Origin: an uncultured Bacteroidota bacterium
Lineage (GTDB): Bacteria; Bacteroidota; Bacteroidia; Flavobacteriales; Flavobacteriaceae
Assembly (NCBI GenBank): GCA_902610105.1
Contig: CACLUN010000001.1
Location: 1 to 58,299, forward strand
DNA: 58,299 nucleotides
Reading direction: 5' to 3'
Made by a program: the position numbers and the translations under genes. The stretch's first letter is position 1, and every line of letters begins with the position of its first letter. The notes beneath the pieces were generated by a model. It was not told the DNA's origin and made no database searches. It saw only the letters and a list, made by a program, of their open reading frames with translations. Shown one piece after another: positions 26,958 to 36,704 of this stretch.

Positions 26958-26988
26958 GGTGTTGCTATTTTAGTAACACCTTTTTTTT
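26958..26988 (+). terminator. Rho-independent terminator of rpmH
   Basis: GGTGTTGCTA (26958-26967), loop TTT, then TAGTAACACC (26971-26980) form a 10-base stem with one G-U pair, followed by eight T residues (26981-26988). It lies 24 bases after the rpmH stop and separates rpmH from carB. It is the only convincing intrinsic terminator noticed in the window. Confidence 0.92.
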
Positions 26989-27010
26989 GATATATTGGAT
27001 TTACAAAAAG

Positions 27011-29860
27011 ATGCCTCTTAGAAAAGACCTTAAAAGTATCCTCATTATAGGTTCAGGTCCAATTATTATTGGACAAGCATGTGAGTTTGATTACTCTGGT
27101 TCTCAAGCATTAAGATCATTAAAAGAAGATGGTATTGAAACTATTTTAATAAATTCAAATCCAGCCACAATTATGACTGACCCAGTTATGGCTGATCATA
27201 TATACTTACTTCCACTAAACACAAAGTCTATAAAAGAGATTTTAAAAAAACACAAAGTTGATGCTGTCCTACCTACTATGGGTGGACAAACAGCGTTAAA
27301 CCTATGTATTGAGGCTGGTGAAAAAGGAATTTGGGAAGAATTTAAAGTAGAAATTATTGGAGTTGATATTGATGCAATCCAAATTACGGAGGATCGGGAA
27401 AAATTTAGACTATTACTTGAAAAAATTAATATACCTTATGCCCCCTCTGAAACAGCGACATCTTTTTTAAAAGGTAAAGAAATTGCACAAGAATTTGGAT
27501 TTCCACTCTGTGTTAGACCATCTTTTACACTCGGTGGCACTGGAGCATCAATAGTTTATGAAAAAGAAAAATTTGATACACTACTAAATCGTGGTCTTGA
27601 AGCATCACCAATTCACGAAGTAATGATCGATAAAGCATTGATTGGTTGGAAGGAATATGAACTAGAATTACTTCGTGATAAAAATGATAATGTTGTAATC
27701 ATATGTACTATAGAAAATATGGACCCAATGGGTATCCATACAGGCGATTCAATAACAGTTGCTCCCGCGATGACATTATCTGACACTACTTATCAAAAAA
27801 TGAGGGATATGGCAATTAAAATGATGCGTAGTATTGGTGATTTTGCTGGTGGATGTAATGTTCAATTTGCTGTAAGTCCTGACAATAATGAAGATATTAT
27901 CGCAATTGAAATTAACCCACGTGTTTCTAGATCTTCTGCGTTAGCTTCTAAGGCTACAGGTTATCCTATTGCTAAAGTTGCAAGTAAGCTTGCAATTGGG
28001 TATTCCTTAGATGAACTCGATAATCAAATTACAAAATCAACTTCAGCATTGTTTGAACCAACACTTGATTATGTTATAGTCAAAATTCCCAGATGGAATT
28101 TTGATAAATTTGAGGGTTCGGAAAGGACATTGGGCTTACAGATGAAAGCAGTTGGTGAGGTTATGGCCATTGGTAGGTCATTCCAAGAAGCTTTGCACAA
28201 AGCAACACAATCCCTTGAAATAAAAAGAAATGGGTTAGGAGCAGATGGAAAAGGCTACAAGGATTATCATACAATCATTAATAAATTAAAATATGCCAGC
28301 TGGGACAGAGTTTTTGTTATTTATGATGCAATTAAAATTGGAATATCACTTGAAAGGATATATGATATAACTAAAATTGACATGTGGTTTTTAAAACAAT
28401 ATGAGGAATTATCCAATATTGAAGATGAAATTGAAAAATATGACATATCAAATATCTCAAAAGAACTTTTACTTGAAGCAAAACAAAAAGGTTTTGCAGA
28501 TAGACAAATAGCGCATATGTTAGATTGTCTTGAAAGTGAAGTTTACAGGAAAAGAAAGGATAACAATATTAATAGAGTATACAAATTGGTAGATACATGT
28601 GCTGCTGAATTTAAGGCTTTAACCCCATATTATTATTCAACATTTGAACAAGAAATTACAAATAAAAAAGGTAAGACTTATACTCATAATGAGAGTTTAT
28701 CAACAAATAAAAAGAAGATTATTGTTTTAGGATCAGGCCCAAATAGAATTGGTCAGGGAATTGAATTTGATTATTGTTGTGTTCATGGTGTATTAGCTGC
28801 ATCTGAGTGTGGTTATGAAACTATAATGATAAATTGCAATCCTGAAACTGTTTCAACGGATTTTGATGTTGCCGATAAATTGTATTTTGAGCCAGTATTT
28901 TGGGAACATATATATGATATAATAGAACATGAAAATCCTGAAGGAGTCATTGTTCAATTGGGTGGCCAAACAGCTTTAAAATTGGCAGAAAAGCTTGATA
29001 GATATGGAGTCAAAATAATCGGAACTACTTACAAGTCTTTAGACCTTGCAGAGGACAGAGGGTCTTTTTCAGAGTTGCTGAAGAAAAATAATATTCCATA
29101 TCCAGAATTTGGAGTTGCTGAAACTGCTGATCAAGCTTTAAAACTTGCAGACACTTTAAATTTTCCAATTCTTGTTAGGCCGTCTTATGTTTTGGGAGGT
29201 CAAGGAATGAAAATTGTGATTAATAAAGAGGATTTAGAAGCTCATGTTGTTGATTTACTGCAAAAGATACCAAATAATAAACTTTTATTAGATCATTATT
29301 TAGATGGTGCAATTGAAGCTGAAGCAGATGCAATATGTGACGGTAACAATGTTCAAATTATTGGGATAATGGAACACATTGAGCCGTGTGGGATTCATTC
29401 AGGTGACTCCAATGCAACACTTCCGCCTTTCAATTTGGGAGATTTTGTAATGCAGCAAATAAAAGACCATACAAAACAAATTGCTTTAGCACTAAATACT
29501 GTAGGATTAATTAATATTCAATTTGCAATTAAGGATGATACAGTATATATAATTGAAGCTAATCCCAGAGCTTCTAGAACAGTTCCATTTATTTCTAAAG
29601 CATATAAGCAGCCTTATGTTAATTATGCTACAAAAATAATGTTAGGTAAGAATAAAATCAATGATTTTAAATTTAAACCTGATTTAAAAGGTTTTGCTAT
29701 TAAACAACCTGTTTTTTCCTTCAACAAATTTCCTAATGTCAATAAAAATTTAGGTCCTGAAATGAAAAGTACTGGTGAGAGTATATTATTTATAGATGAT
29801 TTAAAAGATGATGATTTTTATGAATTATATTCAAGAAGAAAAATGTACTTAACGAAGTAA
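27011..29860 (+). CDS. carB: Carbamoyl-phosphate synthase large subunit, without the C-terminal allosteric domain
   Basis: CarB makes carbamoyl phosphate from bicarbonate, ammonia (channelled from CarA) and two ATP, for arginine and pyrimidine synthesis. Two ATP-grasp halves are clear: the first begins SILIIGSGPIIIGQACEFDYSG and has LCVRPSFTLGGTGA; the second begins IIVLGSGPNRIGQGIEFDYCC and has LVRPSYVLGGQGM. The protein is 949 residues from the ATG at 27011 and ends shortly after GPEMKSTGE, so the methylglyoxal-synthase-like allosteric domain of the 1070-residue enterobacterial enzyme is absent. An in-frame TTG at 26987 lies in the rpmH terminator T-tract and is rejected as start. carA is not in the window; rmuC follows after three bases. 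Confidence 0.96.
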   Translation: MPLRKDLKSILIIGSGPIIIGQACEFDYSGSQALRSLKEDGIETILINSNPATIMTDPVMADHIYLLPLNTKSIKEILKKHKVDAVLPTMGGQTALNLCIEAGEKGIWEEFKVEIIGVDIDAIQITEDREKFRLLLEKINIPYAPSETATSFLKGKEIAQEFGFPLCVRPSFTLGGTGASIVYEKEKFDTLLNRGLEASPIHEVMIDKALIGWKEYELELLRDKNDNVVIICTIENMDPMGIHTGDSITVAPAMTLSDTTYQKMRDMAIKMMRSIGDFAGGCNVQFAVSPDNNEDIIAIEINPRVSRSSALASKATGYPIAKVASKLAIGYSLDELDNQITKSTSALFEPTLDYVIVKIPRWNFDKFEGSERTLGLQMKAVGEVMAIGRSFQEALHKATQSLEIKRNGLGADGKGYKDYHTIINKLKYASWDRVFVIYDAIKIGISLERIYDITKIDMWFLKQYEELSNIEDEIEKYDISNISKELLLEAKQKGFADRQIAHMLDCLESEVYRKRKDNNINRVYKLVDTCAAEFKALTPYYYSTFEQEITNKKGKTYTHNESLSTNKKKIIVLGSGPNRIGQGIEFDYCCVHGVLAASECGYETIMINCNPETVSTDFDVADKLYFEPVFWEHIYDIIEHENPEGVIVQLGGQTALKLAEKLDRYGVKIIGTTYKSLDLAEDRGSFSELLKKNNIPYPEFGVAETADQALKLADTLNFPILVRPSYVLGGQGMKIVINKEDLEAHVVDLLQKIPNNKLLLDHYLDGAIEAEADAICDGNNVQIIGIMEHIEPCGIHSGDSNATLPPFNLGDFVMQQIKDHTKQIALALNTVGLINIQFAIKDDTVYIIEANPRASRTVPFISKAYKQPYVNYATKIMLGKNKINDFKFKPDLKGFAIKQPVFSFNKFPNVNKNLGPEMKSTGESILFIDDLKDDDFYELYSRRKMYLTK

Positions 29861-29863
29861 AAT

Positions 29864-30970
29864 TTGGAATTAATCATCATAATTGTACTTATTGTTGTCA
29901 TTTGCACATTAATTCTAATAATGTATCGTAATAATAATGGAGGTAATTCAGACGTTATTATTCAGCTTTCGAATAATTTATCAAATCAAATCCAAAATAT
30001 TAGAAAAGAAATAAATGATAATTCAGAAAAAAGTAGACTAGAAATTGAATCCAAATTAAAGATTATTAACAAGGAAATATCAGATTTTCAAGTGTCATCA
30101 AAATCTACTATGCAAAAACAATTTGCTGATTCTAACAAGATTATTAAAGATGTTACGAATGAGCTGGCAAAAATTAAAGGAACAAATGAACAGGTTTTAA
30201 GTTTTGCAAACCAAATGAAATCTCTTGAAAAAATTCTAGGAAACCAAAAGCAGAGAGGTATTTTTGGTGAAATACAGTTGGAGAATTTACTCTCAAATGT
30301 ACTACCACCAGAAATATTTCAAATGCAATATTCTTTTAAAAATGGTGAGACGGTTGATGCGATTATTAAAGTAAATGAAAATATTATTCCAATAGATGCT
30401 AAATTTTCACTAGATAATTACAATAGAATGATTGAAAGCAACGATGAAAATGAAATAAAAGTTTTGGAGAAGAAATTTAAAGAAGATATTAAATCAAGAA
30501 TTGATGAGACCTCGAAGTATATAAAACCACAAGAAAAAACTTTAGACTATGCATTTATGTTTATTCCTGCAGATGGTCTGTACCAGGATTTACTTAATAG
30601 TAGGGTAGGAAGTTTAAAAATAAATTCTAATGAACTTGTTTCTTATGCTTATTTAAAAAAAGTAATGATAGTTTCTCCAATGAGTCTGTTTCCAATGTTA
30701 CAAATAACTATGAAAGCGTTAAATAATTTAAAATTTGAAAAAGAAATAGATACAGTTATTAAAAATGTAAGAAACCTTTCAAATCATCTTGCAAGTTACC
30801 AGCTATACCATGATAAGCTTGGTAATACTCTAAAAACTGTTGTTAATCACTATAACAAATCCTCTGACGAATTTGGAAAAATTGACAAGGACATTTCAAG
30901 AATTTCTAATGGAAAAATTAAGCTTAATCTTGAAAATGAAATTATTGATAAACCTAATTTGAAGGAATAG
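29864..30970 (+). CDS. rmuC: RmuC family protein (DNA recombination-limiting)
   Basis: This 368-residue RmuC-family protein has an N-terminal membrane helix (residues 2-20), a coiled-coil region (about 35-120), then the RmuC nuclease-like core with QRGIFGEIQLENLL, IPIDAKFSLDNYN, YAFMFIPADGLYQDL and the late LPMLQ-like PMSLFPMLQ. RmuC limits inverted-repeat-stimulated recombination; its biochemical role is not settled. The start is TTG at 29864, three bases after carB; a later Met at about residue 20 would cut off the membrane helix. The last 17 bases overlap the convergent DUF6580 gene. Confidence 0.9.
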   Translation: MELIIIIVLIVVICTLILIMYRNNNGGNSDVIIQLSNNLSNQIQNIRKEINDNSEKSRLEIESKLKIINKEISDFQVSSKSTMQKQFADSNKIIKDVTNELAKIKGTNEQVLSFANQMKSLEKILGNQKQRGIFGEIQLENLLSNVLPPEIFQMQYSFKNGETVDAIIKVNENIIPIDAKFSLDNYNRMIESNDENEIKVLEKKFKEDIKSRIDETSKYIKPQEKTLDYAFMFIPADGLYQDLLNSRVGSLKINSNELVSYAYLKKVMIVSPMSLFPMLQITMKALNNLKFEKEIDTVIKNVRNLSNHLASYQLYHDKLGNTLKTVVNHYNKSSDEFGKIDKDISRISNGKIKLNLENEIIDKPNLKE

Positions 30971-31445
30971 AAAATAATTTTCCTTTAAAAAAATTCAATG
31001 ATAGCTTAGAGGTGTAAGAGTAAAATAAATCTCCAGCAATTGTCCATCCAAAGAATGGTATTGCAGCAATGTAACAACTTATAAAACCCTTAATTGTTTT
31101 TGGGTAACCAATTAGCCAAACACCAAAATTTGTAATTATGAAGAAAATTAAACTTGAAAGTAACACAGATTTTATATTTATTTTACCAAAAAAGTAGCCT
31201 ACGTAGCTAATTAATAAAAATGAGAAGTATACAAACAAATTTATTATTGATATTCCAATTATAAGATCAGAGATAAACAGGCAAAATATGGGCAATAATA
31301 TACCTAAGTATTTATTTTTAAAATGAATTATTGAAAAAAGTGCTACTGCAGTAATAGGTGTAAAATTTGGTGGATGTGGAATTAGTCTTGATGAGATAGC
31401 AATAATTATAATTGCGACAACAAAATGAATCTTTGTTAGTTTCAA
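30954..31445 (-). CDS. DUF6580 family integral membrane protein
   Basis: This 163-residue membrane protein has five predicted helices. The N-terminal signature SSRLIPHPPNFTPITAVALFS is typical of DUF6580, a family whose fold resembles the substrate-binding subunit of ECF vitamin transporters. No function is established. Its ATG overlaps the purB stop by four bases (ATGA), so it is translated after purB in the same operon. Whether the link with purine metabolism is functional is unknown. Confidence 0.83.
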   Translation of the reverse strand: MKLTKIHFVVAIIIIAISSRLIPHPPNFTPITAVALFSIIHFKNKYLGILLPIFCLFISDLIIGISIINLFVYFSFLLISYVGYFFGKINIKSVLLSSLIFFIITNFGVWLIGYPKTIKGFISCYIAAIPFFGWTIAGDLFYSYTSKLSLNFFKGKLFSIPSN

Positions 31446-32779
31446 ATTCCAGTGTAATTATAAGGTGTTATTTCTTTAAGTTCATTTTTTATTTCTTGAC
31501 TCACATTTAATGAGTCAATAAATTTCGTAAATGTTGATTTATCTATTTTTTTATTGTTCCTAGTTAAATCTTTAAGTGCCTCATAGGGTTTTGAATACCC
31601 CTCTCTTCTAAGAATGGTCTGAACTCCCTCAGAAATTACAATCCAATTATTTTCTAGATCCTTATCAATTTTTTCTTTATTAACAAAAATTTTATCGAGA
31701 CCCTTGATGGTAGAATTTAGTCCAATAACTGTGTGAGCAATTGGCACACCAATATTTCTTAAAACTGTACTATCAGTTAAATCTCTTTGTAATCTTGATA
31801 CTGGCAGTTTCGATGATAAATGATTGAATATTGAGTTTGCAAGGCCTAAATTACCTTCCGAGTTTTCAAAGTCGATTGGATTAACTTTGTGAGGCATAGC
31901 TGAAGAACCAATTTCACCTTTTTTAATTTTTTGTTTAAAATAATCCATAGAGATATAAAGCCACATATCTTGATTAAAATCAATTAAAATTGAATTAATT
32001 CTTTTTAGATTATCAAAAATTGCAGCAAGATTATCATAATGCTCAATCTGAGTTGTTGGAAATGACAACTTTAAGCCCATATCACTGACTAACGATTGAG
32101 CAAATTTTTTCCAATCAATTTCTGGGTAAGCAAGATAGTGAGCATTAAAATTTCCTGTCGCCCCACCGAACTTAGCAGAAAATGGAATTTGTTTAAGATT
32201 TTCTAATTGTTCTTCAATTCTAACAATAAAAACCTCAAATTCCTTACCCAACCTTGTTGGCGATGCGGGTTGACCATGAGTTTTGGCCAACATAGTAATT
32301 TCTTGATATTCTTTAGCTTTATTTTTTAGTTTTGATAAGAGAACATCAAATAATTGGTAATAATTTATAATGTATTCCTTAAATGAAAGCGGAATGGCAG
32401 TATTATTTATGTCTTGAGATGTTAGTCCAAAATGAATGAATTCAGAATATTCCTCAAAACCTAATGATTTAAATTTTTCCTTTAAAAAATATTCTACCGC
32501 TTTGACGTCATGATTGGTAATTTTTTCGATGGTTTTAACTTGAACGCAATCATTATTATCAAAGTTTTTGTAAATATCTCTTAAACTAGAATTATTTTTT
32601 ACATTCCAGTTTTTAAGTTGATCAATTCCTGTTAATGTTAATTTTATAAAGTATTCAACTTCAACTTTCAGTCTAAACTTAATTAATGCTTTTTCAGAGA
32701 AAAATTCTGAAAGATGCATTGTCTGACTGTAGTATCTTCCATCAACTGGGGATATAGCATTTATTGAATTTTTATTCAT
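31442..32779 (-). CDS. purB: Adenylosuccinate lyase
   Basis: PurB removes fumarate from SAICAR and from adenylosuccinate in purine synthesis. The family signature GSSAMPHKVNPIDFENSEGN lies near residue 290. AKTHGQPASPTRLGKE near 165 carries the catalytic His, and FIHFGLTSQDINNT near 115 is also diagnostic. At 445 residues it matches the E. coli-like class. Upstream is a -7 box 13 bases from the ATG. It is followed by DUF6580 with a four-base overlap. Together with purL and folD it gives the window three purine-pathway genes, none adjacent to each other. Confidence 0.97.
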   Translation of the reverse strand: MNKNSINAISPVDGRYYSQTMHLSEFFSEKALIKFRLKVEVEYFIKLTLTGIDQLKNWNVKNNSSLRDIYKNFDNNDCVQVKTIEKITNHDVKAVEYFLKEKFKSLGFEEYSEFIHFGLTSQDINNTAIPLSFKEYIINYYQLFDVLLSKLKNKAKEYQEITMLAKTHGQPASPTRLGKEFEVFIVRIEEQLENLKQIPFSAKFGGATGNFNAHYLAYPEIDWKKFAQSLVSDMGLKLSFPTTQIEHYDNLAAIFDNLKRINSILIDFNQDMWLYISMDYFKQKIKKGEIGSSAMPHKVNPIDFENSEGNLGLANSIFNHLSSKLPVSRLQRDLTDSTVLRNIGVPIAHTVIGLNSTIKGLDKIFVNKEKIDKDLENNWIVISEGVQTILRREGYSKPYEALKDLTRNNKKIDKSTFTKFIDSLNVSQEIKNELKEITPYNYTGI

Positions 32780-32792
32780 AAAATTAAAAATG

Positions 32793-32800
32793 CAAAGATA
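32793..32800 (-). promoter_or_regulatory. Candidate -7 box (TATCTTTG) for purB
   Basis: On the minus strand this reads TATCTTTG, an exact TAnnTTTG match, 13 bases before the purB ATG and within the 42-base gap after the carboxypeptidase-regulatory-like gene. No good -33 TTTG is seen. Confidence 0.45.
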
Positions 32801-32821
32801 CGCTTAAAAAATTATTAGAGA

Positions 32822-33583
32822 TTACTTTCTGTTTAATAACTTAAATTCTTCATAACATTGGCTAATTGCTTCAAGAATTTGTAAATCGTTGGCACCCACG
32901 ATAAAATTTTCTGAATAACTACAATTTCTCAAAATTTCATCTAAATCAAATTTTTGAATTTGAAGCAGTTCAACTAATGTTTCTCTGTCAAACTTAGTAT
33001 TTAAAAGCTCTCTTATTCTAAAATCGTCTTTCATCAACTGTAATTTTTTTAATTGTTTAGGTTTTTTTCCAAAGAGATTGTAGAGAAAATCTACAGGATT
33101 AAAGATTGCTCCAAAAACTTTACTAATTGCACCTGGATTTCTTGAACCAGCTTCATATCCTTTAGAGGGTAACCCAGGTATACTATATCTGTATGAATTA
33201 CTAATTGGAACATTTTTAGCATCAATTTCAAGGTATCCAGTTAGCTTATATGGTGTTACAATTATCTCTTCCAATGCATATGCAAGTTCTGTTAGTTTAA
33301 TTTTGGAATTTTCAAACTTTATAAGGTCATTAGTGACTCTTACTTTTATTGATTTAAAACCTAAGTATGAAAAGAAAAGAGTATCATTTACATTAGCATC
33401 TATTTCAAAAACTCCTTCTTTGTTACTAATTGTCCCAACTACAGAGTTCAGATTAATTACATGGACATTTGAAATTGGTTTTGAATCTGCATCATTTTCA
33501 ATAACTCCAACAACCCTTTCTTGTGCATAGAACAATTGAGAAAAAATAATTAATATAAAAAATAACCAAATATTAAACCTCAT
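32822..33583 (-). CDS. Exported protein with carboxypeptidase-regulatory-like (CarboxypepD_reg) domain
   Basis: This 253-residue protein begins with a signal peptide (about residues 1-20, ending YAQ). It is followed by a carboxypeptidase-D regulatory-like beta-sandwich: VVGVIENDADSKPISNVHVINLN..GTISNKEGVFEID, then DTLFFSYLGFKSIKV. This module usually opens TonB-dependent receptors in Bacteroidota, but here it stands alone. The remaining part (about residues 115-253) is an alpha-helical region of unknown function conserved in flavobacterial homologues. A periplasmic or envelope location is likely. It lies 17 bases downstream of rdgB on the same strand. Confidence 0.78.
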   Translation of the reverse strand: MRFNIWLFFILIIFSQLFYAQERVVGVIENDADSKPISNVHVINLNSVVGTISNKEGVFEIDANVNDTLFFSYLGFKSIKVRVTNDLIKFENSKIKLTELAYALEEIIVTPYKLTGYLEIDAKNVPISNSYRYSIPGLPSKGYEAGSRNPGAISKVFGAIFNPVDFLYNLFGKKPKQLKKLQLMKDDFRIRELLNTKFDRETLVELLQIQKFDLDEILRNCSYSENFIVGANDLQILEAISQCYEEFKLLNRK

Positions 33584-33600
33584 CAGATTGTAAACTTACA

Positions 33601-34182
33601 TTAAAATACTTTTTTGTTTATGAAATCAATTAATTTATTTGTTGCAATTGCTCGATGACTTATCTTGTTTTTTTCATCAATACTAATTTCAGCAAAAGTT
33701 TTATTCATATTATTAGCAACAAATATTGAATCATATCCAAAACCCATATCACCTAGAGGTTTATCAATTATTGTTCCATTAACTACTCCTTCAAAGCAAT
33801 AATTTCTGTCATCAATAATTAATGATATTACTGTTTTAAATCTAGCATTTCTGTTGCTAATACCTTTTAACTTTTTTAGTACAAGTTTGATATTTTTTAA
33901 AGAATTCTTTTCTTCGCCTGAGTATCTTGCAGATCTTACACCTGGTTCATTGTTAAGGGCTTCTATTTCTAAACCTGTATCATCTGAAAAAACATTGCAA
34001 TTATATTTTTTGTATATAAAGTTGGATTTGAAAATTGCATTCTTTTCAATTGTATTTTCGTTTTCAGGAATATCATCTTTAAATCCAATATCAGAGAGAC
34101 TTTTCAAAAAAAAATTTTTACCTAGCTTTTTTTTGAACTCCAAAATTTTGTTTTCATTATGACTAGCAATAATTAATTCCAT
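33601..34182 (-). CDS. rdgB: Non-canonical purine NTP pyrophosphatase (RdgB/HAM1)
   Basis: RdgB hydrolyses ITP, dITP and XTP to the monophosphates, keeping deaminated purines out of DNA and RNA. Visible motifs are IIASHNENKILEFKKKL (substrate loop, start), VFSDDTGLEIEALNNEPGVRSARYSG (catalytic Asp and the SxR pocket, about 65-90), MGFGYDSIF near 148 and SHRAIA near 180. The length of 193 residues is standard. It heads a short minus-strand group ending in the CarboxypepD_reg protein and is divergent from priA. Confidence 0.95.
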   Translation of the reverse strand: MELIIASHNENKILEFKKKLGKNFFLKSLSDIGFKDDIPENENTIEKNAIFKSNFIYKKYNCNVFSDDTGLEIEALNNEPGVRSARYSGEEKNSLKNIKLVLKKLKGISNRNARFKTVISLIIDDRNYCFEGVVNGTIIDKPLGDMGFGYDSIFVANNMNKTFAEISIDEKNKISHRAIATNKLIDFINKKVF

Positions 34183-34233
34183 AAATTATATTAAATAAGT
34201 AAATTGCTAAATTAATTAAACTTGATTTAAAAC

Positions 34234-36651
34234 TTGATTGTTCAAAAATCTATTGAAGTTGTCCTACCTCTGCCTATAGACAAAACTTTTAGTTATGCAG
34301 TAACTAAAGAAGAGTTCAACAATATTATGGGAGGCTCACGGGTAGTTGTAAGCTTTGGAAAGAAAAAATTCTACAGTGCAGTAGTCATTGATAAATTCTC
34401 AGAAAAAAATTATGATTATGAATTAAAAGAGATTGAATATATAATTGATGACAAGCCATGTGTTAATGATTATCAAATCAAATTTTTTAAATGGATAGCT
34501 GATTATTACATGTGCCCCCTTGGTAAGGTGTTTGAAACAGCACTGCCAAAACTGTTTTTAATTAAAAGTGAAACAATTATAGAGATATTATCAAAAGAGG
34601 TTGGTGAAGATTTGAGTGAAAAAGCAAAAAATCTATTTTACCATTTAGCAGGTTTTGATGAAATATCATTAAATGATATTGTTAAATTATGCGGTAAGGA
34701 CTCAATTAAACTAATTGATGAGCTAGCAATAAATGAATTAATACAGTTAAGGGAAGAAATTTACGACAAGTACAAGCCAAAAACTGAAACTTTTTTTCAT
34801 TTAAACCCAGAATTAATCAAAGAAAAAATATCTGACTTAAAAATTCGAAGTAAAAATCATTTAAAAGTTATAAATTATTTTTTTGGTAAAGATTTAAATT
34901 ACAAAAAGTCTCAAAGAAAGTTAACACAAAATTTAGAAGTTTCATCATCAGTTTTAAACACATTAGTTAAGAAGAATATTTTATTCAAAGATAAGGTGGC
35001 TGTCGACAGGTTTAATTTGTCAAATAATGATCAGAATACGACCATTAATCTAACTTTGGATCAAAAAAAAGCATATTCGCAGATAAAGGATGAGATATTA
35101 AGGAAAAGAGTTGTTTTATTCAAAGGGGTTACTTCATCAGGAAAAACTGAAGTTTACATTGAATTAATCAAAGAGGTAATTCAAAAAAAATTAAATGTTT
35201 TATTTTTAGTTCCCGAAATTGCTTTAACTACTCAATTAGTTTCAAGACTTAAGAGATTTTTTCCAAAAAACTTACATGTATATCATTCAGGAATAAATCC
35301 TAATATCAGGTACGAAATTTGGAGTGATTTGATTGACTCGAAAACCCCCAAACTTATTTTGGGTGCTAGATCATCCATTTTCTTACCCTTCAAGAATCTA
35401 GGACTTGTGGTTGTTGATGAAGAAAATGAAACTTCCTACAAGCAGTTTGAGAGTAGTCCACTGTATAATGCCAGAGATTTAGCAGTCTATTTATCTAAAT
35501 TACATTCAGCTGGATGTATTTTAGCCTCTGCAACACCAAGTATTGAAAGTTTTCACAATTCTACAAATAAAAAGTATTCATATATAGAATTAAATAAAAG
35601 ATTTGGAGATTTTGAACTACCTGAGTTGATTTTTATAGAAAACAAAAATCATGATTCATCTGTTATTCCTCAAACAATGCTTGATGAAATAGAAAATACC
35701 TTATCAAATAATCAGCAGATAATAATTTTTAGGAATAGAAGAGGTTACTCAACATTTATGCAATGCAGTGCATGTTTAGATGTTGATCAATGCCCTAATT
35801 GTGATGTAAGTTTAACACTACATTTAAATCAGAAAATTTTAAAATGCCATTATTGTGGTTTTAGCAAGAATGAATCAAAAATTTGTAATTCATGTGGATT
35901 ACAAACTCTTGAAAGAAAGGGTATGGGTACTCAACTTGTAGAGGATGAAATTCAAAAATTATTTCCAAATTACAAGGTTGGAAGACTTGATTTTGATAAT
36001 ACTAGAAAAAAAACAAGTTTTAAAGACATTATAACGGGATTTGAAAATAATGATTATCAAATTTTAGTTGGGACTCAGATGGTAACCAAGGGATTAGATT
36101 TTTCAAATGTTTCTTTGGTATGTGTAATTGAATCTGATTTTTTATTAAACTATCCAGATTTCAGATCTCATGAAAGATATTTTCAGCTAATTAAGCAGGT
36201 TGCAGGCCGTGCTGGAAGATCATCAAGTAGAGGGAAGGTACTTATTCAAACAAAAAACTCTAATCACTATGTAAATAGAAGAATTATTGAAAATGATGAT
36301 TTAAACTTTTACAATAACCAAATTAATCAAAGATTAGAATTCAATTATCCACCATTTTCAAGGTTGATTAAAATTTCTATGAAGAGTAAAAAAAATGATA
36401 AACTTTATAAAAGTTCTAAATGGTTAGCTAGTTCATTGATTGAAAATACCAGCATGGATGTTTTAGGTCCAGAGCACCCACTAATATCCAGGATAAATAA
36501 TTTTTTTATAGTTAATATTTTATTGAAAATTTGTTTAAACTCTAATCTTTTGCAACAAAAAACATTATTAAGAAAAATATTAAAGAAATTCCACAACTAT
36601 CCTGAATTTAGATCAGTCAAGGTTTTAATTGACGTTGATCCCTATAATTAA
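34234..36651 (+). CDS. priA: Primosomal protein N' (replication restart helicase)
   Basis: PriA is a 3'-5' DEXH helicase that recognises stalled forks and reloads the replisome. The order seen is: DNA-binding 3'BD (SIEVVLPLPIDKTFSYAV at the N-terminus), winged-helix region, Walker A GVTSSGKTE near 302, motif II VVDEEN (395-398), a zinc domain with eight cysteines (CSACLDVDQCPNC, CHYCGF, CNSCG) near 510-555, then helicase motifs V/VI (GTQMVTKGLDF; QVAGRAGRS). Motif II normally reads DEEH; here it is DEEN (Asn398). The start is TTG at 34234. Length of 805 residues is standard for the phylum. Confidence 0.94.
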   Translation: MIVQKSIEVVLPLPIDKTFSYAVTKEEFNNIMGGSRVVVSFGKKKFYSAVVIDKFSEKNYDYELKEIEYIIDDKPCVNDYQIKFFKWIADYYMCPLGKVFETALPKLFLIKSETIIEILSKEVGEDLSEKAKNLFYHLAGFDEISLNDIVKLCGKDSIKLIDELAINELIQLREEIYDKYKPKTETFFHLNPELIKEKISDLKIRSKNHLKVINYFFGKDLNYKKSQRKLTQNLEVSSSVLNTLVKKNILFKDKVAVDRFNLSNNDQNTTINLTLDQKKAYSQIKDEILRKRVVLFKGVTSSGKTEVYIELIKEVIQKKLNVLFLVPEIALTTQLVSRLKRFFPKNLHVYHSGINPNIRYEIWSDLIDSKTPKLILGARSSIFLPFKNLGLVVVDEENETSYKQFESSPLYNARDLAVYLSKLHSAGCILASATPSIESFHNSTNKKYSYIELNKRFGDFELPELIFIENKNHDSSVIPQTMLDEIENTLSNNQQIIIFRNRRGYSTFMQCSACLDVDQCPNCDVSLTLHLNQKILKCHYCGFSKNESKICNSCGLQTLERKGMGTQLVEDEIQKLFPNYKVGRLDFDNTRKKTSFKDIITGFENNDYQILVGTQMVTKGLDFSNVSLVCVIESDFLLNYPDFRSHERYFQLIKQVAGRAGRSSSRGKVLIQTKNSNHYVNRRIIENDDLNFYNNQINQRLEFNYPPFSRLIKISMKSKKNDKLYKSSKWLASSLIENTSMDVLGPEHPLISRINNFFIVNILLKICLNSNLLQQKTLLRKILKKFHNYPEFRSVKVLIDVDPYN

Positions 36652-36662
36652 ATTTTATTTTT

Positions 36663-36693
36663 TTTGTTTGTTTCGAGATAAACAGTATTTTTG
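36663..36693 (+). promoter_or_regulatory. Consensus promoter TTTG-N19-TATTTTTG for rpsF-rpsR-rplI
   Basis: TTTG at 36663-36666, 19 bases, then TATTTTTG at 36686-36693: a full match to the Bacteroidota sigma-A consensus. The box ends 11 bases before the rpsF ATG. It fits the strong expression expected for a ribosomal protein operon. Confidence 0.8.
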
Positions 36694-36704
36694 CCACCAA
36701 AATT

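Noticed and set aside
26987..27010. In-frame TTG upstream start for carB
   Set aside because: It lies inside the T-tract of the rpmH terminator, and family N-termini begin at the ATG at 27011.
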